From Schizophyllum amplum (lineage: Eukaryota > Basidiomycota > Agaricomycetes > Agaricales > Schizophyllaceae), in the NCBI GenBank assembly GCA_007026445.1, contig VDMD01000044.1:124001-188000 (forward strand): a stretch of 64,000 bases of DNA, read 5' to 3'. Shown one piece after another: positions 57,614 to 64,000 of the stretch. Numbering within the stretch: the stretch's first letter is position 1; each line of letters begins with the position of its first letter. The position numbers and the translations under genes were made by a program. A model generated the notes under the pieces. That model was not told the DNA's origin. It worked only from the letters and a program-made list of their open reading frames with translations, and ran no database searches.

Positions 57614-59680
57614 ATGGCATTCATTTATGGCGGTGGCCTGGTCTTGGGACACGCCTTTTTAGGGAGCGAGGGGAGCGTGGTCATCACAACGAGCGTGGTC
57701 CACCGCTTTCCTTGCCCAGCTACTCCTATCGAGAACCACTGGGCTGTCGAGAACCACTGGGCTGTCGAAGATAGCTGGTGCAGGACGCAAATCTTGATCG
57801 GAGAGACGCGTCCAGTAGATCGGAGAGACGGCGTCTGGCGCGAGATGTTCAACCGACACACGTCCTCGGCGTCCCCGGTCGTCAACACATCGGAGTACCC
57901 CATCCTGCAGTCACCGCAAGGAAGGCGCGTTCTTTTGCCCGATCACGTTTTACGGGACTACCGCGACCGCGCATCACAAGACTACCGAGACTACGCTTCA
58001 CCCGTCTACCGCGACTACGCTTCATCAGACGATGTCGCTTCACCAGACGACCACGCCTCACCAGACGACCACGCCTCACAATGGGACCGAACCCCACGAC
58101 GGGACCACGCCCCACAACGGGACCACGCCTCACTCGGATTGAACGTTGCCTCGCCATGGGGCGACGCCTCAAATCACAATGCGGGCGACGGCGCAAATCA
58201 CAATGCGGGCGACGGCGCAAATCGCAACAGTGAAGGTTTTTCTGGTCGCTCCGCCCCGCCACAAATATCTCGCGGGCGTTCTTCTTCGACATCTGGATAT
58301 GCGGCGCGGCCGGAGGAGACGCTGCGCTCTGCACGGCAGGAGGGACCGCGTTCTGAGGGACCGCGCTTTATACAGCAAGAAACCCCACGTTCTGCGCGAC
58401 AAGAGAGCCGACGTTCTGCGCAACAAGAGAGTCGACGTTCTGCATGGCAGGAAGCCCCACGTTCCTCATCGCGCACGGCGGCACATCCTCAACCCACTAC
58501 CGCACCGAGTCGGTATCCTCCATCAGCACCGAGACGATATCCTACATCAGCACCGAGACAATATCCTCCATCAGCGCCGAGTCAATATCCTCCATCAGCA
58601 CCGTCGCCTCTACGTCCACCGCCTGCGGCGTGGCCTCGACAGCCAGTATCGTCGTCTCAACGTCCATTGCCACAATCGTTGCCTCAACGTCCTCCGCCTG
58701 CGGCGTCGTCTCAACGTTCTCAGCCTGCGACGTCGTCGCCACCAAATGTCCATCCGCGAGCGGCTACTCAGCCCCAGCGCGAGACGCGAGACACATTTCA
58801 TCTGGAGACGAGACCTGGCCTGCGGCGCGAGACGCGAGCCGTTGTTCAGCGAGAGACTATGACTACAGCTCAAGGCGAGACGGTGATCACTGAGACGGTA
58901 GCCGTCGCTCAGCGCGAGGTGCCAGACGTCGCTCAGCGCGAGACGCCAGACGTCGCTCAGCGCGACATGCCAGCCGCTACTCACCGCGGGATGCCAGCCG
59001 CTACTCAGCGCGAGATGCCAGATGTTGATCAGCGCGACACGCCAGCCTTTACTCAGCGCCGCGAGATGCCAGCCTTTCCTCAGCGAGCCTATGCCGAGCG
59101 CGAGAGGGAAGCTGCTTTTGCCTCCAGGACGCCACGCTCTGATCCACCGATGCCCTGGCAGTATGGTCCACCGCTGCCTCACTGGTCTGCCCCGCCGACG
59201 GCTCGCCCAGCTCCGCCGACGAATCATCTAGGTCAATACAGCGCGCCTTCAGCTCGATACGACGCACCTTCGGGTCGACACGACGCGCCTTCAGGTCGGG
59301 AAAACGAGCCTTCTGGTCGATACAACACGCCATCAGGTCGACACGGCATGCCTCCTGGTCGATATGATGCGCCTTTCGGTCGATACGGCGCGCCTTCGGC
59401 TCCACACGACGCTCCTTCTGGTCGATACGACGCGTTTTCTGGTCGATACGGCGTGCCTCCGGCTCGATACGACTCGCCTTCGGGTCGATACGGCGCGCCT
59501 TCGGGTCGATACGATGCACCTTCGGGTCAATACAACGCACCTTCAGGTCGATATGATGCGCCTTCACCAGATTCAACTAACGTGCCTTCGCCAGATTCAA
59601 CTGACGTGCCTTCACTAGATCAATCTGACGTACCTTCGCCAGATCACGCTGACGCGTGTACATGCTGTTCGATCTGTTAG
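57614..59680 (+). CDS. Ser/Pro/Arg/Gln-rich repeat protein with C-terminal Cys cluster
   Basis: One open frame of 688 residues starting at an ATG. In order: a unique 110-residue head; a charged repeat (RDYRDRASQDYRDYAS, SPDDHA); an FSGRSAP block; ARQESRRSAQQE repeats; Pro/Ser repeats (YPPSAPxQ); a QRETPDVAQRDMPA repeat (about residues 425-500); then about 15 copies of the heptad SGRYDAP encoded by 21-bp units (59245-59575); and PSPDSTDV units. The last residues are CTCCSIC. No known domain; disorder is expected. It resembles the 17361-15190 protein in its charged repeat and FSGR[ST]AP block but lacks that protein's folded C-terminal domain. Whether an upstream exon is joined (for example from 56886-57190) is not decided. 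Copy number of the 21-bp unit is likely polymorphic. Confidence 0.6.
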   Translation: MAFIYGGGLVLGHAFLGSEGSVVITTSVVHRFPCPATPIENHWAVENHWAVEDSWCRTQILIGETRPVDRRDGVWREMFNRHTSSASPVVNTSEYPILQSPQGRRVLLPDHVLRDYRDRASQDYRDYASPVYRDYASSDDVASPDDHASPDDHASQWDRTPRRDHAPQRDHASLGLNVASPWGDASNHNAGDGANHNAGDGANRNSEGFSGRSAPPQISRGRSSSTSGYAARPEETLRSARQEGPRSEGPRFIQQETPRSARQESRRSAQQESRRSAWQEAPRSSSRTAAHPQPTTAPSRYPPSAPRRYPTSAPRQYPPSAPSQYPPSAPSPLRPPPAAWPRQPVSSSQRPLPQSLPQRPPPAASSQRSQPATSSPPNVHPRAATQPQRETRDTFHLETRPGLRRETRAVVQRETMTTAQGETVITETVAVAQREVPDVAQRETPDVAQRDMPAATHRGMPAATQREMPDVDQRDTPAFTQRREMPAFPQRAYAEREREAAFASRTPRSDPPMPWQYGPPLPHWSAPPTARPAPPTNHLGQYSAPSARYDAPSGRHDAPSGRENEPSGRYNTPSGRHGMPPGRYDAPFGRYGAPSAPHDAPSGRYDAFSGRYGVPPARYDSPSGRYGAPSGRYDAPSGQYNAPSGRYDAPSPDSTNVPSPDSTDVPSLDQSDVPSPDHADACTCCSIC

Positions 59681-60280
59681 TTGACTTCAACTCGCCACAC
59701 CGCCACCCGGTCGAGCAAGTTGTTGGTGATACGATCGCGCAGGCAGGTGAGCACTGCTACCAGTGGCCCCCCTCGACCGCGTTGGCTATTCGCGACCGTT
59801 GACTATTCACGGCCTCCCGTTTCCACCTCATTCGTGAATCGTTGTGTCTAGGAAAGCTCGTCGTTCCTACTCATCGTATACCTACGTAGCTAGCTATCGC
59901 TAATGATCCCTCGCCTTCGGAAACCCCTCCTTCTTCGCTTCCCCCGCCACTCGCTCAATGTTTTCAATACATTTCCTCACGAGTCACCATCACCTGACGC
60001 GTCGGACGGCGGACAGCCCCCGTCACCCGGTGTGGTTATATCGCGTTCACTACCACCCTGTTGCGGCATTGTCTGCTAAAATAAAACTGAGGTACGGAGT
60101 ATCGTCGCGGGCTGAACAATGAATGGGCGCGGAGCAATAAAAGAACAATGGATGTAATATTTGTTCCTGCTTGCTCAATTTCTCACGATCCGATTTTCCT
60201 TCGAACCATCATCGCTTCGCGCAAATTACTGTCCAGTCGCTGTCCACTTCGGTCTGCTTCCTGATTTTTGACGCGCAACT
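59681..60280. other. Intergenic region
   Basis: 600 bp of unique sequence between the repeat protein gene and the MYND pseudogene. No feature beyond likely 3' and 5' flanks. Confidence 0.5.
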
Positions 60281-60835
60281 ATGCTCTCTGTGTCATGTTA
60301 TCACCCCCACCCATGCGACAATCACCATCTACACGAAGAATACAAAAGGATAGAAGTGCTGCGCGAGCTTGCTCTTCAGCTCGTAGGCCGGCGACCGTTC
60401 TCCTCGGGAACAACCCAAAAGACCACGCTCGCAATGGTCAAAACTCGTATCGGTCCTACATTCACCACGCTCGCCTCAGAACCTCCATCTAGCGCGATCG
60501 TATACGACGAAGATCTCCTCGCTGTCGTCCTCGCGTCGTTCAAAACGTGCTACATCATCTGGAATGCCTCTAAGGCTGCAGGCAACGGAACTCTTGCGCC
60601 CATGATGCGTACACTATGGTCGCATATCATCGGCTGGTCTGTGTTCTTCCATCCCTCACAAGACCATATCATAGATGTCGACGGTCTTGGACACGCCAGA
60701 TTTTTTCAAGTGGATGGCATCGTGCAGGTATATCATATGATCATCGAGTCGGATGACCAGGCGCACGTCAAGCAGTTTCTGCACATTGCTCGTCCGACGT
60801 CGCTCTCCTCGCCCTAGGATTGATTCATGTCTCAG
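60281..60835 (+). pseudogene. Truncated MYND-family pseudogene related to paralogue 4
   Basis: The opening 178 codons align along their length with residues 1-175 of the gene at 20554-18710 (shared NHHLHEEY/NHHLHQEY, LVG..P, TLAMVK, LAPMMR.LW.HI..W..FFHP, QVY..I.ESDD/ILESED). Near 60795 the frame breaks: the continuation SSDVALLALGL, matching PDLVTQALQLW of paralogue 4, is in another frame and stops at about 60840. No finger or C-terminal domain follows. The opposite orientation to paralogue 4 suggests an inverted duplication that then decayed. Confidence 0.75.
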
Positions 60836-63585
60836 TCGCTTGAAGTTAAATATTCTGAAAGCTCGACACGGGCGGACTCGCGAATTCACATGAGGGTAGC
60901 GGATGGCGGCGGCCAGCGACGATGTCGAGGACCGACGCCTTCGCCTGTCTTCACGGCCACTTGCGCCGAAGCTTGCTACTACGTCTCGCCGTCAAAAGGC
61001 GTACTCATGACTCCATGTCTTGGTCTCCACTATGACTATCAAACCGAACACGCTCTCATCCTCAGGTGACCATCCGAACTTCGCCGAGTACCCTGTTTTG
61101 TGCGCGCGCCCTCGATCGGGATGCGCATATCGTGCTCGTTGTTCCGGTTATCTGTCTACGTGCTCTCATATGTCTGCTTACCTGATTGCCAGCGTCAGTA
61201 AATGTGGTGCGCGAGAATCGTGACACGGATCGAAAGAGAGATTATGACCGACCACTGGAGATCACGCGTCGAATTCGAGGCTCAGAGAGACCGTCTTGCG
61301 CGCTCCGGTGAGAGGTACGCGGGCTCGCGGTAGGCGCTGCTGCATATGAAACTGACGTGCGTCATATTCAGCGAGATGTTCGGCAAGCTGCAATTGACCA
61401 CCCACCGGCCGCGCGCCTTGTGGTAGAGCCCACCCAGCTCTCTCCGCTCTCGCTGAACTATAGGCTCTCCGCTCTTCGGTAGTATCAGCTCTCGCTAGAC
61501 CGCCTCCTCCGCCTTCACCGCTTGCCCTCCTCCTAAATTCTGCCTCGCCCATCCTCTTTGCCTTAGTCGCTCTCCTCGGTTATGCGCCAGTCTGCGCATT
61601 TCTCCTCGCCTCTTCCGGATACTAGGCGACAGACTGCGATGTCAGACACGACGTCTTCGACAATGCAAAAGCAGACGCTTCTTCTGTCGGTATGGGAGAC
61701 CCTTGACATGCCTGCGAGATGTGGGCCAACTGGGGAGCTTATCCTCATGACGTGCGGCACGTCGGCGGAGCTGCAGCGCACGCACACTGCGCAGAACAAG
61801 CGGGTCGACGTCATCTCCAGCGTCTTTCTTGAAGCGGCCGAACGAGGATAAAGGGAGTTGTGGGTGCATGTGCTGGTTATTCCGTCGATACAACTGCGCT
61901 CGATGGTGACCGCACGTCTCACGTCTGTATACGAGGCCGTCGTCACGGGCACCAGTTTCGACTCCACCCAGTCACTCGAGATGCGCCATATCTTCGTCGA
62001 CAATGTATGGGCAGGGGTAAATCAACGGTGAGCCGGATTCAGAGTGCCGACCTCCACGGCGGCTTGACGCGCGACTTCAGCGGCATTGAAGCGAACTGCG
62101 ACTAAGACGGGGACTTGAAGCGTGAGTCCAACGGCAACTCGACGCGCGACTTGAGCTGAATGCCAAAGAGCGAACCCCCGTGCAGCTCTCTTCTCACGTT
62201 GGACATCTCGTTCGCGAGGGACAAGGTCACGGAGAATATCTAGGCTACGATCCGGCCCGAGCTGAGCATCTGCATCAATCCACAGCCCGGACTTGTAAGT
62301 TCTTCGCCTTCTTTCTCCGCCGTTGTTGTGGCTGAGCAGGCTTCATCCCCAGTGTCCACTATCCCTGGATTCTACGACGCCGGGTAGCTCCTACGGCGCG
62401 GGTGGCTCCGACGTCAGTGCAGAGGAAGTCGATGTCGACGGGTGATTTCGAAGTCAGTGCAGATGAAGTCGATGTCGACGGGTGATTTCGATGTGGAGCT
62501 CGCAGGTCTCTCGGCCGGCATCGCGTCAAATCCATTTGCACAACTGTCTCGAGGCCGCGCTACAGTTCAGCTCCAAAGCTGTCAGTATGGCTTCGTCGCC
62601 GTCTCGAGCGTTTGCCTGCAGCAGTTGAACACCGACTTTCGCCTCCTCTGACTATCTCGCCTGCAACTTCCAGGTTCCGCAGCCCACGTCTCATGTGTGC
62701 GTATTGCCTTTCAATGTACCATTGTTTCCATTTCTGACGCGAGTCCAATAGCTTCGAGGGTATCGCGAGCGAGTACGATACGTCGCGGGAAAGAGGGCTA
62801 CGGACGACCACTCGAAATCGCTTGATTGCAACGCTCCTCATATGCTCGACCCCAGCGACCCGCAAATGTTCGACGGCAGTGACATGTACGAGCTGAATGC
62901 GCGCGGGAGGTATCATGCCGTGGTCATCGACTCGTCTTCTACGCTGGCATCTCCTCGGGCAGTACTTCGGCGACGACCTTGCCAAGGTCGAGGCGAAACG
63001 CAGATGGATTACGTCGATCCTTGGCTGGCTTGGAGATATCTTCGGAAGCGCATTTCGACAGCGTCCTGCAGAACCCTACAGACGACGTCGCGGATCTTGC
63101 TTTGTTATGGCCCTGCGCGGGGGCGCGGCTGTCGTGTAGACAGTTCTAGAGCTCCAAGCAGGCCTCCATCACCGCCTTTGTGCTTTTGAATGTTATCTCC
63201 TTCGTCGTCAGTCACTGTAGTAGGCGGGCGAACCGATGAGTCGTCTTCAGACATCTCGTCTGCATCGAGCGCTTCGATCGCAGTGAAGGCCCACGATTTC
63301 AGAAGAGGCCCTAGATACGGATATAGCAAATCGCGGACGAGCTCGCGAGACAAAGTGTCGAAAGAGACGGCATTTCGGCGATGGGGCACGTGCCGCAGGC
63401 CGAGGTGGCGTTGCCGCGCCGCGCGTCGCGCCTTTGTTGCGTCTTTCCTCCTGCGTCCATCCTCATCGTCCGCGAATCCTAATACCTTGACCTTAGGACA
63501 GTAGAAAGGTGCGTCGTGCCACGACAAGTGGCTCACGCTCATAGCTCAGCCATCGAACTCATAGCGCACATATCGAAGATCCCAG
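60836..63585. other. Poorly resolved region with possible coding remnants
   Basis: No complete gene can be drawn. Some stretches look coding but do not join: TDHWRSRVEFEAQRDRLARS then AAAYETDVRHIQRDVRQAAI (61240-61400, plus, frame change); LLGQYFGDDLAKVEAKRRW (62945-63065, plus); and YPYLGPLLKSWAFTAIEALD (63230-63350, minus). 62413-62492 is a two-copy 40-bp tandem repeat. A decayed gene or one with many short exons is possible. Confidence 0.35.
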
Positions 63586-64000
63586 ATGCAAGACTGCGCT
63601 CCGCCGGCGGCGTCTCGACTTCCAGCGCTGCTCAAAGGGCCCATCACGCAGGAAGATTACGCCTCCCCTTCTATCTCTCTCATTCACGAGCTCCCCGAGG
63701 AACTCCTCTCAGAAATCTTTGTTGTCTTCGTATCTCTGTGGCCACCGGAAGATCGTGCGCGTGTGGCGATCAGTACGGTCGCAAGCGTGTCTCCGCTATG
63801 GCGGATGGTGGCGTGGAGCACCCCGGCCCTGTGGACGTGCATTGACGTCAGTCCTCACCGTGGCTCACATCCCTGGGACATGCTCCTCGACGCTCAGATC
63901 CAAGCGTCCGGACAGCTTCCCCTCCAAGTGCATGTCCGTCGATGCCCGATTGACTGGAAAATCCTCGAGCGGCTCAGACCATTCACATCGCGGTGGCAGG
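63586..64000 (+). CDS. F-box protein, 5' part (runs off the window)
   Basis: 138 codons to the window edge, no intron needed so far. The start ATG at 63586 is the nearest in-frame one. Residues about 30-80 form a typical fungal F-box: IHELPEELLSEIF, then about 20 residues later VASVSPLWRMVAWSTPALWTCIDV, with the conserved LP..LL..IF and SP.WR..A...P.LW spacing. After it comes SGQLPLQVHV, as in agaricomycete F-box proteins where a leucine-rich-repeat-like region follows. F-box proteins link substrates to the SCF ubiquitin ligase through Skp1. Agaricomycetes carry large families of these; the substrate is unknown. Confidence 0.85.
   Translation, partial: MQDCAPPAASRLPALLKGPITQEDYASPSISLIHELPEELLSEIFVVFVSLWPPEDRARVAISTVASVSPLWRMVAWSTPALWTCIDVSPHRGSHPWDMLLDAQIQASGQLPLQVHVRRCPIDWKILERLRPFTSRWQ

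Noticed and set aside
63105..63542. 145-codon minus-strand frame next to the F-box gene
   Set aside because: Part of it looks coding, but there is no domain and no clear start or splice sites; mentioned only in the unresolved region.

Overview
The window looks like nuclear DNA of a basidiomycete fungus, most likely an agaricomycete. The supports are GC-rich coding sequence, spliceosomal introns of about 45-70 bp with good GT..AG borders and CTAAC-like branch points, an expanded family of large MYND zinc-finger proteins, DUF7918-like sequences, a short C6 zinc-cluster protein family and an F-box protein. There is no sign of bacterial operons, CRISPR or rRNA. Gene models were built by eye from reading frames and splice signals, so exon borders are predictions.

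Layout. 1-14 kb is an ordinary gene-dense part: an FAD monooxygenase (minus, 11 exons), then three tandem MYND paralogues (plus) that share one unusual gene structure, with a 650-bp inverted-repeat element between the first two. 14-22.5 kb holds a Ser/Pro/Arg-rich low-complexity gene whose 3' end has been interrupted by an 894-bp element with 66-bp terminal inverted repeats and a 10-bp target duplication, a fourth, more divergent MYND gene, and a decayed low-complexity locus. 22.6-49.4 kb is dominated by minisatellite and short-period arrays (units 6, 7, 12, 18, 20, 21, 23, 24, 26-28 bp), broken only by two intact, oppositely oriented copies of a small zinc-cluster gene (28.6 and 40.7 kb) and by four hairpins placed at array borders. 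49.5-57.5 kb is an imperfect inverted repeat around head-to-head DUF7918-like copies, with a CACTA-type element inserted in the shared promoter region. 57.6-64 kb holds a second low-complexity gene, a truncated MYND pseudogene matching the fourth MYND gene, a poorly resolved stretch and the start of an F-box gene.

How the parts fit together. There is no metabolic cluster; only the FAD monooxygenase suggests small-molecule chemistry. The recurring theme is local duplication. DUF7918 C-terminal exons, Ser/Pro/Arg-rich hypervariable reading frames and MYND genes recur together in both orientations, and the arrays appear to have grown from, or next to, such genes. The most interesting candidates are (i) the hairpin-bordered array blocks with inverted zinc-cluster genes and (ii) the repeated DUF7918-plus-hypervariable-tail unit.
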